Below, piece by piece: positions 45,783 through 54,459 of a stretch of DNA of 64,000 nucleotides. Made by a program: the position numbers and the translations under genes. Source of the stretch: Streptomyces sp. JB150 (GTDB lineage: Bacteria > Actinomycetota > Actinomycetes > Streptomycetales > Streptomycetaceae); NCBI RefSeq assembly GCF_011193355.1, contig NZ_CP049780.1, positions 6,912,634-6,976,633 on the forward strand, given 5' to 3'. Below the pieces are notes generated by a model. It was not told the DNA's origin, made no database searches, and was given only the letters and a program-made list of their open reading frames with translations. How positions within the stretch are numbered: the stretch's first letter is position 1; every line of letters begins with the position of its first letter.

Positions 45783-46993
45783 ATCCCCGTCTGCGCGAGG
45801 CGCTCCAGGACGCCACCGACGACCGAGTGATCTTCGACCTGGACGGTATCGCCGCCCAGTACGACACCCTGACCCGGGAACTGCCCGGCGTCGAGGTCCG
45901 CTTCGCACTGAAGGCCTGCCCCGTCGCGGAGGTCCTCGCGTGCCTCGCGCAGCGGGGAGCGGGCTTCGACGCGGCGAGCCCGGGGGAGATCGCGCTGGCC
46001 CTGGGCACCGGCGTGCCCGCGGACCGCGTCCACTACGGCAACACCGTCAAGTCCGACACCCAGATCGCGCAGGCCCACCGGCTCGGCATCCGCGACTTCG
46101 TCACGGACAGCGTCGAGGACGTCAGGGCGCTGGCCGAGCACGCGCCCGGAGCCCGGGTGTGCTGCCGGCTGGCCACCGACGGCTACGGCGCCCTGTGGGG
46201 CCTCAGCCGCAAGTTCGGGTGCTCACCGGACGACGCCCCGCGCGTGATGGAGGCGGCGCGCTCGGCCGGACTGACCCCGGACGGACTGTCGGTCCACGTC
46301 GGGTCACAGCAGATGACCGCCGAGGCGTGGCGACGCGCCTTCGACACGCTGGCCGGCACGCTCGGCGCGCTGCGGGCGCGGGGGATCGAGCCGTCGCGCG
46401 TCAACCTCGGCGGCGGCCTGCCGGCGTCGGGCTACACCGACCGGCGGGGCAGCAGACTGGAACCGCCCCTGGACAAGATCTTCGCGGTCATCCGCGAGGG
46501 CACGGAGCGGTTGCGGGAGCTGTCACGGGTCCCGCTGTCCTTCCTCGTGGAGCCCGGCCGGCACCTGGTCGCCGACCACGGCGCGATCAGGGCACATGTC
46601 AGCCGGCTGACCTCCCGCCGGCAGCCGGACGGCGAACGCGCCTACTGGCTGTACCTGAGCTGCGGCAAGTTCAACGGCCTGTACGAGATGGACGAGGTGC
46701 GCTACCCGCTCGTCCTGCCCACGCACCCCGCGGAGGACGGCCCCGGCGGCGCGCCGTACGTGCCCGCCGTGATCGCCGGACCCACCTGCGACAGCGACGA
46801 CGCCTACGGCCACGACCACCCTCGCGTGCGGGTCCCGAAGGCGGCGCGGTCCGGCGACCCGGTCTGGGTCCTCTCCAGCGGGGCCTACGCCCTCGGCTAC
46901 ATGACCCAGGGCTTCAACGGTTTCCGGCCGCTGCCGTACACCTGCGTCGGCGGGACGGGCGGGACGGGCGGGGCCGGGGGAGGGGACGACTGA
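45779..46993 (+). CDS. Ornithine-decarboxylase-type (fold III) PLP enzyme
   Basis: 404 residues. Alanine-racemase-type barrel: PLP lysine Lys45 in RFALKACP, SVHVGSQ near 171, EPGR at 258-261, and Cys337 in GPTCDSDD, the Orn/Lys/DAP/Arg decarboxylase signature. HYGNTVKSDTQI (residues 85-96) is closest to the eukaryotic-type ornithine decarboxylases. Probably decarboxylates a basic amino acid or an amino-acid-bearing intermediate. Coupled to the upstream gene by ATGA; the next gene starts directly after its stop. Confidence 0.83.
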   Translation: MNPRLREALQDATDDRVIFDLDGIAAQYDTLTRELPGVEVRFALKACPVAEVLACLAQRGAGFDAASPGEIALALGTGVPADRVHYGNTVKSDTQIAQAHRLGIRDFVTDSVEDVRALAEHAPGARVCCRLATDGYGALWGLSRKFGCSPDDAPRVMEAARSAGLTPDGLSVHVGSQQMTAEAWRRAFDTLAGTLGALRARGIEPSRVNLGGGLPASGYTDRRGSRLEPPLDKIFAVIREGTERLRELSRVPLSFLVEPGRHLVADHGAIRAHVSRLTSRRQPDGERAYWLYLSCGKFNGLYEMDEVRYPLVLPTHPAEDGPGGAPYVPAVIAGPTCDSDDAYGHDHPRVRVPKAARSGDPVWVLSSGAYALGYMTQGFNGFRPLPYTCVGGTGGTGGAGGGDD

Positions 46994-47557
46994 GTGGGCC
47001 GCGACACCCGTATCCGTCACATCGCGCGGGGCGACTGGCCGCGGATCGCCGCGCTGGAGCAGGAGGCGTACGCGGACAGCACGCTCCTCGAAGGACGCGA
47101 GGCACTGGAGTCCAGAGGCCGCGTCTCGCCCGCCACCTGCTTCGTCCTGGATCTCGGCGGCCGGATCGGCGGATACGTGCTCGCGCTGCCGTATCCGATG
47201 TTCCGCTACCCCGACCTGGCCCTGCGGGAACGGGCCGCGTCCGCCCCCTCCGCCCCGTCCGGCACCCGGAACCTGCATCTGCACGACATCGTCGTGGCGC
47301 GCGAGCTGCGCGGCCGGGGGTGGGGCGGCCGGTTGCTGGACCGGCTCACCGCACAGGCCCGCCCGGCCTACGACCGCATCTCGCTGGTGGCCGTCGCCGG
47401 CATGGCGGCGTTCTGGGCCGCGCGCGGCTTCCGGCCCTACGAGGACGTCAGGCTGCCGCGCGACTACGGCGGCGACGCCGTCTACATGTCCCGCGCGTTC
47501 GCCGTCGACCGGCCCGGCCGGACGGATGAGGCGGACCGGACCGCCCGCGCGCGGTGA
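46994..47557 (+). CDS. GNAT-family N-acetyltransferase
   Basis: 187 residues, GTG start immediately after the decarboxylase stop. GNAT fold with acetyl-CoA loop VARELRGRGWGGRLLDRL near residues 100-117 and C-terminal FWAARGFRPYED. Likely acetylates an amine, perhaps the product of the neighbouring decarboxylase or an intermediate needing protection; substrate unknown. Confidence 0.82.
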   Translation: MGRDTRIRHIARGDWPRIAALEQEAYADSTLLEGREALESRGRVSPATCFVLDLGGRIGGYVLALPYPMFRYPDLALRERAASAPSAPSGTRNLHLHDIVVARELRGRGWGGRLLDRLTAQARPAYDRISLVAVAGMAAFWAARGFRPYEDVRLPRDYGGDAVYMSRAFAVDRPGRTDEADRTARAR

Positions 47558-47564
47558 ACTGCCC

Positions 47565-47611
47565 TTGTGGCGCTGGATATCACACTGTTACGTTGATGTT
47601 GGTCCAGACCA
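47565..47611 (+). promoter_or_regulatory. Predicted promoter with near-perfect DasR-box-like operator
   Basis: TTGTGG (47565-47570), an 18-nt spacer and TACGTT (47589-47594). TGGTCCAGACCA (47600-47611) matches the dre core at 11 of 12 positions and lies at the expected start. The rest of the 315-nt gap (47558-47872) contains no convincing gene. Confidence 0.6.
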
Positions 47612-47872
47612 AAGCCCGAGCGCGGTCCTCTTCGGCCGGCCACCTCGTACCCGCGTCTCCCGTCCCGCCGCAGCGCCGCGCGGGACCGTCGTGAACTCCT
47701 CCGGGCCGGAACCGGCCCGGAGCCGAACGGACAACAGCGTCAGCGCTCGGCCTCACCCCGCCACCGGGCCGTCCGCAGCCCCGCACACCGCTGCCGGGGT
47801 GCCGGCCGGCCCGGCGGCCGCCCGAGGCCGAGCGGCCGAGTGACACGTCAACGAGCATGAAGGAAACGAGAG

Positions 47873-48850
47873 TTGGCAACCATCGAGGAAGAGACCGGCC
47901 CTGTCGGTCCCAGTACGCTGCGGCGGCTCGCCGCGGCCTGGCCCCGACGCGCCACCGTCCGCACCGACATGGACAAGGTGACCGGAGCCGAGGCATACGA
48001 CCCCGCGCTGCTCGACTACCCGCTCGCCCTGATGCCCTTCGGTGAGCACCCGGACTTCCAGGGCGCTCCCGAGGACAAACGGCGCCTGGTGAACACCCTG
48101 GGCTGGATCGCCTACAACGAACGGGTCGTGGCCGCCGAGGAGTTCGTCGTCAACCCGACCTTCGAGAAGCTCGGTCACGCCGTCTATCCCGGCGTGGACC
48201 GCTTCGAGGTCAAGGAGATCGTGCGGCAGTCCCACATCGACGAGGTGTGGCACACGTACATGCACATGCTGGGCATGCAGCGCACCCGCGAGGCCAGAGG
48301 GATCACCGCCGAACCCGACTGCGGCCACCCGGTGACCAACCGCCTGCTGTACGAGGCGCGGGACGCGGCAGGCGAGCGCTGGGAAGCGGACCTGCTCTAC
48401 CTGCTGTGGACCACGGTCGGCGAGGTCAGCGTCAACGCCTTCCTCGACCTCATGGCGCGCGACACCACCGTCCAGCCGATGCACGCGACCATCGCCCGGC
48501 TGCACGCCCGCGACGAGTCGGCCCACGGACCCGTCATGGTCGAGGTGATGAAGGACGTCTTCGTGCATCTCGACAGCCGCCAGCGGGACTTCTTCGTGCG
48601 GTCCCTGCCCGCGGGCATCACCGCGTTCTGCGCCGAGGACTTCGACTGGTGGCTGCAGGTCCTGGAGTTCGCCGGCGTCCGCAAGGCCCGTGACATCGTC
48701 GAGGACTCCCGCGGCGGCCCCCACGCGGACCTGCTCGTCACCGACTTCTCCGGCATCCTGCGCATGCTGCGGGAACTCGGCGTGGAGGACCGGGTGGAGT
48801 TCGACTTCGCGGGAGCGGCCGCCGCCGGTACCTCCGGGAGGGCCGCGTGA
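47873..48850 (+). CDS. AurF-type diiron oxygenase
   Basis: 325 residues from a TTG start with AAGGAAACGAG upstream. Matches the AurF (p-aminobenzoate N-oxygenase) family: Glu89, Glu124 and His127 (DEVWH), Glu184 (TVGEVS), His211, Glu215 and His218 (HARDESAH). These seven ligands have exactly the spacing of AurF E101, E136, H139, E196, H223, E227 and H230, a uniform shift of 12. Such enzymes oxidise amines to hydroxylamine, nitroso or nitro groups, and some relatives hydroxylate carbon. First gene of a run coupled by 4-nt overlaps through 51004. Confidence 0.85.
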   Translation: MATIEEETGPVGPSTLRRLAAAWPRRATVRTDMDKVTGAEAYDPALLDYPLALMPFGEHPDFQGAPEDKRRLVNTLGWIAYNERVVAAEEFVVNPTFEKLGHAVYPGVDRFEVKEIVRQSHIDEVWHTYMHMLGMQRTREARGITAEPDCGHPVTNRLLYEARDAAGERWEADLLYLLWTTVGEVSVNAFLDLMARDTTVQPMHATIARLHARDESAHGPVMVEVMKDVFVHLDSRQRDFFVRSLPAGITAFCAEDFDWWLQVLEFAGVRKARDIVEDSRGGPHADLLVTDFSGILRMLRELGVEDRVEFDFAGAAAAGTSGRAA

Positions 48851-49377
48851 TCCTCACCGGTCCCGAGATCACCGAGGCCGCGCACGACGGGCGCATCGTC
48901 ATCACCCCGTTCCACGCCGCCCAGGTGAACCCCAACAGCTACAACGTCTGCCTGGGCGACAGGCTGCTGACGTACACCGGCGACGTCATCGACCCCTACC
49001 GCCCCAACCCGACCCGCGAGACCACCATCGGCGAGGAGGGTTACGTCCTGCGGCCCGACCAGCTCTACCTCGGGCACACCGTCGAGCGGATCGGCTCCGA
49101 CCGCTACGTACCGCTGCTCTTCGGGCGGTCCTCCGTGGGGCGCCTCGGACTCTTCGTGGAGATCACCGCGCCCATCGGCGACATCGGCTTCCACGGACAG
49201 TGGACGCTGATGCTCTCCCCGGTCCGGCCCCTGCGGGTGTACCCGGGCATGAAGATCGGCCAGATCATGTTCTTCGAGTCGCACGGCGAGATCGACCTCT
49301 ACCAGGGCAAGTACCAGGCCTCGGCGGGCCCCCAGGAGTCCCGCTACTGGAAGGATGTGGCGGTGCCGACGACATGA
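48847..49377 (+). CDS. dCTP deaminase-like protein A, catalytic Glu replaced
   Basis: 176 residues, GTG overlapping the AurF stop. Trimeric dUTPase/dCTP-deaminase fold with intact GRSSVGRLGL (residues 93-102), equal to E. coli Dcd Arg110-Ser111 and Arg115. The position of the essential base Glu138, in E. coli CIVLEF, is Met122 here (WTLML). Alone it should be inactive as a deaminase. Paired with the next gene by an ATGA overlap. It may act on a cytidine nucleotide in the pathway, bind one, or complement its partner. Confidence 0.82.
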   Translation: MILTGPEITEAAHDGRIVITPFHAAQVNPNSYNVCLGDRLLTYTGDVIDPYRPNPTRETTIGEEGYVLRPDQLYLGHTVERIGSDRYVPLLFGRSSVGRLGLFVEITAPIGDIGFHGQWTLMLSPVRPLRVYPGMKIGQIMFFESHGEIDLYQGKYQASAGPQESRYWKDVAVPTT

Positions 49378-49901
49378 TCCTCACCCGTCGGGCCATCGCC
49401 GCCGCCGTCGCCCGGGGCGACATCGTGATCGAGCCCTTCGACCCGGAAAGGATCTCGCCGAACGCCTACGACTGGCGTTTGGGCGACCGCATCCGGGTCT
49501 GCGAGGGCGACGAACTGGACGCCGCCGCCGCGACCCGCGTCACCGAGCACGTCATCCCGCCCGAGGGCATGGTGCTGCGGCCCGGACAGCTCTACCTCGG
49601 CGTCACCCACGAGCGCACCCACTCCGAGCGCTACGCCCAGATGATCAACGGCGACCGCAGCCTCGGCGCGCTCGGCGTCTGGGTCCATGTGTCCGCCCCG
49701 CTGGGACACGTCGGCCACGCCATCCGCTGGACCCTGGAGATACGCGTGGCCCGCCCCGTGCGCGTCTATCCGCTGATGCCCTTCGGCAAGATCGTGTTCC
49801 TGGTCGCCGCGGGCGAGGTGTCCAGCTACCAGAGCCTGGGCCGCAAGTACACCCGCACCAGCGGCATCGACATCTCCCGGCTGTACGAGGAACTGCGGTG
49901 A
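49374..49901 (+). CDS. dCTP deaminase-like protein B, Ser/Arg motif lost
   Basis: 175 residues that align with protein A without gaps through residue 130. Here Glu122 (WTLEI) is retained, but the GRSSxxRxGL motif has become GDRSLGALGV, losing Arg94, Ser95 and Arg99 equivalents. It therefore has what protein A lacks and lacks what protein A has. Deaminases of this family place their active sites at subunit interfaces, so a mixed trimer is plausible. Translationally coupled on both sides. Confidence 0.8.
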   Translation: MILTRRAIAAAVARGDIVIEPFDPERISPNAYDWRLGDRIRVCEGDELDAAAATRVTEHVIPPEGMVLRPGQLYLGVTHERTHSERYAQMINGDRSLGALGVWVHVSAPLGHVGHAIRWTLEIRVARPVRVYPLMPFGKIVFLVAAGEVSSYQSLGRKYTRTSGIDISRLYEELR

Positions 49902-51004
49902 GCGCGGTGCGCGTGCTGACCGGCCTCGACCTGCCGTGGGGCAGTCCGGGCGGCAGCGTCGAACTGCTCAAGGACCTGTACCTCGACCCGTCCGGACCGC
50001 TGACCGCCGACACGTTCATGCTCACCCCCGACGGCCCCGCGCCCGACGCGCCGGCCGGCCGCGCCCCCGCCCTCCCCGCCCTGCTCGACGTGCCGGGCAA
50101 ACAGCTCGACGGCGACGGCTTCTGGGACTACGTCGACCGGCTGACCGTCGCGATCACCACCCGCTTCGCCGGCCACGAGCCGGACGTCGTGCACCTCCAG
50201 CACCTGGCCTTCGGCGCCACCCCGGCACTGCTGCGCGGCTACCTGGGGCGGCCGGCCATCGGACTGGTGCACGGCACCGACCTGCTCTTCGCCGCCGAGC
50301 ACCCCACCCAGGCCCGGGTGCTGCGCGACGCGGTCGCCGCCGCCACCGCCCTCGTCGTGCCGACCGCCGCGATGGCCGACCGGCTGCGCCGCCTCACCCC
50401 GGTCGACTCCGGCCGCATCGTCCACATCCCCTGGGGCGTCCCCGACACCCTGCTGGCCCGCCCGCCCGCGCGCCGGCCGCGGGACGGCGGCGAGCTGCGC
50501 GTGCTCTACGCCGGCCGCCTCACCGCCGAGAAGGGCGCCGCCGAACTGGCCGCCACCCTCCACGGCACACCGGGGCTGCGGCTGTCCATGGCCGCGCCGG
50601 TCGCCGAGTTCCGCCGGCTCGCCGCCGTACAGGACCTCTCGGGCGTCCACCACCTCGGCTGGCTGGCCCGCGAGGAGCTGTGGGCGGCCTTCGCCGCGCA
50701 CGACCTGCTCGTCGTGCCCTCCGCGAAGCTGGAGGCGTTCGGCCTGGTCGCCGTGGAAGCCCAGGCGTGCGGCCTCCCGGTCGTCTACCAGCCGGTCCCC
50801 GGACTGCGCGACGCGCTCGGTGACTCCGCCCTGCCCCTCGACCTCCTCGCCGACCCGCGCCGCGCCCTGGCCGAACTGACCAGGCTCCGCGACGACCCGG
50901 CCGCACTGGACGAGCTGCGCCGCTCCGGCCTCCGCAACGCGGCACGGTTCCCGCTGTCCGCGACGGCACGCGCACTGGCCGCCCTCTCCGCCCAGGTGCG
51001 CTGA
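49898..51004 (+). CDS. GT4 glycosyltransferase
   Basis: 368 residues, GTG overlapping the preceding stop. GT-B fold: VLTGLDLPWGSPGGSVELL at the N-terminus, then VLYAGRLTAEKGAAELA (near residue 207) and the nucleotide-sugar site PSAKLEAFGLVAVEAQACG (near 276-294) with the ExxxxxxxE pattern typical of family 4. The fourth glycosyltransferase of the locus and the only GT-B one. Donor and acceptor unknown. Confidence 0.87.
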   Translation: MSAVRVLTGLDLPWGSPGGSVELLKDLYLDPSGPLTADTFMLTPDGPAPDAPAGRAPALPALLDVPGKQLDGDGFWDYVDRLTVAITTRFAGHEPDVVHLQHLAFGATPALLRGYLGRPAIGLVHGTDLLFAAEHPTQARVLRDAVAAATALVVPTAAMADRLRRLTPVDSGRIVHIPWGVPDTLLARPPARRPRDGGELRVLYAGRLTAEKGAAELAATLHGTPGLRLSMAAPVAEFRRLAAVQDLSGVHHLGWLAREELWAAFAAHDLLVVPSAKLEAFGLVAVEAQACGLPVVYQPVPGLRDALGDSALPLDLLADPRRALAELTRLRDDPAALDELRRSGLRNAARFPLSATARALAALSAQVR

Positions 51005-51042
51005 GCACGGCCCCCGGCTCCCTCCCCGAGAAGGAACACGAC

Positions 51043-51711
51043 ATGTACACCGCCGCGCTGTTCGACCTCGACGGCACCCTCATCGACACCGAACCCCGCA
51101 GCTACGAAGCCTGGTCCCGGCTCTTCCGCAACCACGGGGTCCCCCACGACGATGCCACCATCAAGGGCTTCGCGGGACGGCCCGGCAGGGAGGCGCTGCT
51201 CGACCACCTCGACCGGTTCCCCGGGCACACCGTCGACGACCTCTTCGCCGAGGCGCTCGGCTACACGGCCCTGCCGGACATGCCCCCGGTCGCGGCCGTC
51301 CCCGGTGCCCTGGACCTGCTGGAACGGCTGCGCGCCGCCGGGGTACCGCTCGGCCTGGTCACCTCCGGCACCCGGGACTACGCCCGGCACGAACTCGGCG
51401 CCGTCGGCGCCCTCGGCCTGTTCGACGCGCTGATCACCTCCGACGACGTCACCCGCGGCAAACCGGACCCCGAGGGCTGTCTCGCCTGCTGCGCCGCGCT
51501 GGGCGTCGACCCCGCCGCCGTCGTGGTGTTCGAGGACGCCCCGGCCGGGGTGGCCGCCGCCAAGCGCGCCGGCGCCGACTGCGTGGCCCTCACCACCACC
51601 CAGTCCGCTGCGGCGCTGGCCGACGCCGACCTGATCGTCCCCGACCTCACCGGCATGACCTGGCCACCCCCGACCCCGGCGGTGGCCGCGGCGACCCGGA
51701 CGGAGGTCTGA
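51043..51711 (+). CDS. HAD-superfamily phosphatase
   Basis: 222 residues, ATG with GAAGGA upstream. HAD motifs: nucleophile DLDGTLIDTE (Asp8, Asp10), motif II LVTSGT, Lys in RGKPDPEG, and acidic motif VVFEDAPAGVAAAKRAGAD. The beta-phosphoglucomutase/phosphatase subgroup, likely dephosphorylating a sugar phosphate of the pathway. Confidence 0.87.
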   Translation: MYTAALFDLDGTLIDTEPRSYEAWSRLFRNHGVPHDDATIKGFAGRPGREALLDHLDRFPGHTVDDLFAEALGYTALPDMPPVAAVPGALDLLERLRAAGVPLGLVTSGTRDYARHELGAVGALGLFDALITSDDVTRGKPDPEGCLACCAALGVDPAAVVVFEDAPAGVAAAKRAGADCVALTTTQSAAALADADLIVPDLTGMTWPPPTPAVAAATRTEV

Positions 51712-51714
51712 GCC

Positions 51715-52422
51715 ATGAGCGCGGCGATACTCGAAGTGGTCGTCACCTCCGCCGACGAGGCACGCGCGGCGGCCGAGGGAGGCGCCGACCGGCTGGAGCT
51801 GGCGACCGACATGGAAGCCGACGGCATGTCCCCCACCGCGGCGCAGTTCGAGCGCACCGCGGCCGCGGTCACCCTTCCGGTGCGCGTCATGCTCCGCGAC
51901 AGGGGCGGCTTCCAGGCGGCCGACCTCGACGGCCTGCGCACCCGCGCCCGGGAACTGAGCGCCGCGGGCGCCGAGGAGTTCGTCCTGGGCTTCCTCACCC
52001 CGGACGGCGCCCCGGACCTGACCGCCGTCCGCGCCGTCCTCGACGCGGTCCCCGGCTGCCGCTGGACCTTCCACCGGGCGCTGGACCACGCGGCCGACCG
52101 GACGGCGGTCCGCCGTGCCATCGACGGGCTGCCCGGACTGGACACCGTCCTGTCCGCCGGGAGCGCCACCGGTGTCACGGCCGGACTGCCCACGCTGCTG
52201 GCGGAAGCCGGCCGCCGGGGCGAGCCCGGCTACACCATGGCCGTCATGGCGGGCGGAGGCCTCCGGACGACGCACGTCCCGCTGCTGCGCGCCCGCGGCG
52301 TGCACGCCTTCCACGTGGGCACGGCGGTCCGCCAGCAGGGCTGGGACAGCCCGGTCGACCCCGCCGCCGTACGTCGCTGGCGGGACCTGCTGGACGCCGC
52401 CGCGGGCAAGGACGCGGGGTGA
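51715..52422 (+). CDS. cutC: CutC-family TIM-barrel protein
   Basis: 235 residues. CutC barrel: LEVVVTSADEARAAAEGGAD at the N-terminus, RLELATDMEADGMSPT and WTFHRALDHAADR. Once linked to copper homeostasis, but the biochemical role of CutC is unsettled. It starts 3 nt after the HAD stop, so belongs to the same transcript; a metabolic role in this pathway is possible. Confidence 0.82.
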   Translation: MSAAILEVVVTSADEARAAAEGGADRLELATDMEADGMSPTAAQFERTAAAVTLPVRVMLRDRGGFQAADLDGLRTRARELSAAGAEEFVLGFLTPDGAPDLTAVRAVLDAVPGCRWTFHRALDHAADRTAVRRAIDGLPGLDTVLSAGSATGVTAGLPTLLAEAGRRGEPGYTMAVMAGGGLRTTHVPLLRARGVHAFHVGTAVRQQGWDSPVDPAAVRRWRDLLDAAAGKDAG

Positions 52423-52423
52423 C

Positions 52424-52900
52424 ATGCCGCCCGACACCTCCCCGGCGCCCGGCTGCGTGTTCTGCGACATCGTGGCGGGCCGGCTCCACTCGGAGATCCT
52501 CTTCGAGGACGAGCGGACCGTCGCCTTCCTCGACAACACCGCCGTCATGGAGGGCCACACCCTTGTCATCCCCCGACGCCACGCGGCGGACCTCTGGACC
52601 GTCTCCGAGGACGACGCGGCAGCCGTGATGCGCACGGTCCACCGCATGGCCCGCCTCCTCGGGGACGCCCTGCGGCCGGACGGCCTGACGCTCTTCCAGG
52701 CCAACCGGCCGGCGGGCTGGCAGGACGTCTTCCATCTGCACGTCCACCTGGTGCCCCGGCGCGACGGCGACCACCTGCACCGTCCGTGGCAGGCGGATGT
52801 CGCCGACCCGGCCGCGCTCGCCGCAACCCGCCGCCGCATCCTCACCGCCCCCCGACCACCGCACCGCACGAGCCCGGAGGACCCGTATGTCCACGCCTGA
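52424..52900 (+). CDS. HIT-family nucleotide hydrolase/transferase
   Basis: 158 residues, starting 1 nt after the CutC stop. HIT domain: CVFCDIVAGRLHSEILFED near residues 11-29, TLVIPRRHAADLW, and the catalytic triad HLHVHLVPR near residue 104. HIT proteins hydrolyse or transfer nucleoside monophosphates. Its presence fits the nucleotide-related dCTP-deaminase-like pair in the same operon. Confidence 0.85.
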   Translation: MPPDTSPAPGCVFCDIVAGRLHSEILFEDERTVAFLDNTAVMEGHTLVIPRRHAADLWTVSEDDAAAVMRTVHRMARLLGDALRPDGLTLFQANRPAGWQDVFHLHVHLVPRRDGDHLHRPWQADVADPAALAATRRRILTAPRPPHRTSPEDPYVHA

Positions 52901-52943
52901 GCAGGAGCAGACGACCACCGAGGCGTGGAGAGGCTGAGATTTC

Positions 52944-54251
52944 GTGTTCCGCGTCCGCAGCGACTTCCACCGCACCCGGCTGGCGATCGCCGCCCTGTTC
53001 TGCTTCCTCGGATTCCAGTACGCGACCTGGACGTCCCGCCTCCCCGCCCTCACCAGCCGGCTGGACCTGTCGGCGCAGGAGCTGGGGCTGCTGCTGATGG
53101 CCTGCGGAGTGGGCGCCGCGGCCTCGTTCCCGCTCGTCTCCGCCCTCATGCGGCGGCTCGGCTCCCGCCGGCTGGCGTTCGTCTCCGCCCTGAGCCTCGC
53201 GGTCCTGCTGCCCGCGCTGTACCTCGCCCCGAACTACCCGGTCGCGCTGGTGGTCATCTGCTGCGACGGAGTGGCCGCCGGCGGCCTGAACGTGGCCATG
53301 AACGCGCAAGGCTCCGCACTGGAGGTCCGGCACGGGCGGACCACCATGGCCCAGCTGCACGCGACGTTCAGCGCGGGCTCCCTCGCGGCCGCCCTCCTGG
53401 CCTCCGGCGCCAGCCTCTTCACCACTTCCCTGACCGCGCACTTCCTGGCCGCCACCGCCGTCCTGGCCCTGCTGCTCGGTTACAGCCGGCCACGCCTGCT
53501 GACCGACGAACCCGCGACCGGCGAACGCGCGACCGACGGACCCGCGACCGACGAACGCGCGAGTGACGAACGCGCGACCGGCGCCCCCGCGAGCGGCGAC
53601 GAGGCGCCGAAGCGGGAGACGGAGCGCCGGCGCGGACCGGTCCTGCCGTCGCGGGCGACGCTGTGGATGGGTCTCGCCATGGTCTTCGGCACCGTGACCG
53701 AGGGCGCCATGAACGACTGGTCGGCGCTCTACATGGAGGACGTCGTCCACGCGTCACCGCAGCTCGTCCCGATGGGCATCGCCGTCGTGTCGGTGATGAT
53801 GGTGGTGGCCCGCCTCGTCGCCGACGGCTGGCGCAGCCGCTGGGGCGACGCCCGCGTCGTCCGGTACGGCAGCGCCCTCGCGGGCACCGGACTGGCCCTC
53901 GCCCTCCTCACCGGCGGCGTCCTGCCCACCCTCGTCGGCTTCGCCTGCGTGGGGCTCGGCGTGGCCGCCGTCACCCCCTGCGTCTACGTCGCCGCGGCCG
54001 CGCAGGGCCCGGAAGCCCTGTCCCTCGTCGCGGCGACGGGCACCACCGGGCTGCTGGCGGGCCCGGCCCTGATCGGCTTCGTGGCCGGCGCCACCAGCCT
54101 GGTGTGGGGCATGGCCGTCGTCGCGGCCTCCGCCCTCGCCGTGTCCCTGTGCGCCACCCGCGTCCGCTGGCGGACACCCGAGACACCCGAAACCCCCGAG
54201 ACGCCCGAGCCCCCCGGGACCGGCCCCGCGCAGGCGGCGCCCGCCCGCTGA
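52944..54251 (+). CDS. MFS transporter, candidate exporter
   Basis: 435 residues, GTG start with GAGAGG about 11 nt upstream. Twelve helices in two halves joined by a charged cytoplasmic loop near residues 188-232, built from short repeats of the type ATGER/ATDER encoded by near-repeated DNA at about 53505-53600. The pattern RLPALTSRLDLSAQELGLL resembles the FucP/YbjJ-like MFS subgroup. It closes the operon before a strong terminator and may export the product of the locus. Confidence 0.8.
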   Translation: MFRVRSDFHRTRLAIAALFCFLGFQYATWTSRLPALTSRLDLSAQELGLLLMACGVGAAASFPLVSALMRRLGSRRLAFVSALSLAVLLPALYLAPNYPVALVVICCDGVAAGGLNVAMNAQGSALEVRHGRTTMAQLHATFSAGSLAAALLASGASLFTTSLTAHFLAATAVLALLLGYSRPRLLTDEPATGERATDGPATDERASDERATGAPASGDEAPKRETERRRGPVLPSRATLWMGLAMVFGTVTEGAMNDWSALYMEDVVHASPQLVPMGIAVVSVMMVVARLVADGWRSRWGDARVVRYGSALAGTGLALALLTGGVLPTLVGFACVGLGVAAVTPCVYVAAAAQGPEALSLVAATGTTGLLAGPALIGFVAGATSLVWGMAVVAASALAVSLCATRVRWRTPETPETPETPEPPGTGPAQAAPAR

Positions 54252-54292
54252 CCCGCCGGCGTCACACAGCCGGACCACCCGGTCACCGCACG

Positions 54293-54324
54293 CGGCCGGT
54301 CCTCCACCCCCGGAGGACCGGCCG
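54293..54324 (+). terminator. 13-bp hairpin after the MFS gene
   Basis: Arms 54293-54305 and 54312-54324 are complementary over 13 bp with a 6-nt C-rich loop, 42 nt past the MFS stop. Marks the probable right end of the biosynthetic locus. Confidence 0.85.
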
Positions 54325-54357
54325 CCTTCGCGTGCCCGCAGGACCGCGCTCCACCCC

Positions 54358-54386
54358 TTGACCTCCGGCGACCCGCCCACTACGTT
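54358..54386 (+). promoter_or_regulatory. Promoter of the xanthine dehydrogenase operon
   Basis: TTGACC (54358-54363), exactly 17 nt, then TACGTT (54381-54386). Drives the leader region and, about 300 nt further on, xdhA. Confidence 0.65.
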
Positions 54387-54415
54387 GCGAAAGAAGTCGA
54401 CCCGTGACAAGAAAG

Positions 54416-54459
54416 GAGGCGACCCGCGCATGTACATCGCGTCTGATCTCGGTCGCCTC
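54416..54459 (+). promoter_or_regulatory. Hairpin enclosing a ribosome site in the xdh leader
   Basis: GAGGCGACC (54416-54424) pairs with GGTCGCCTC (54451-54459), 9 bp, with the ATG of the leader peptide in the loop. The 5' arm covers part of the AAAGGAGG ribosome site (54412-54419), so opening of the stem would control initiation. Confidence 0.45.
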
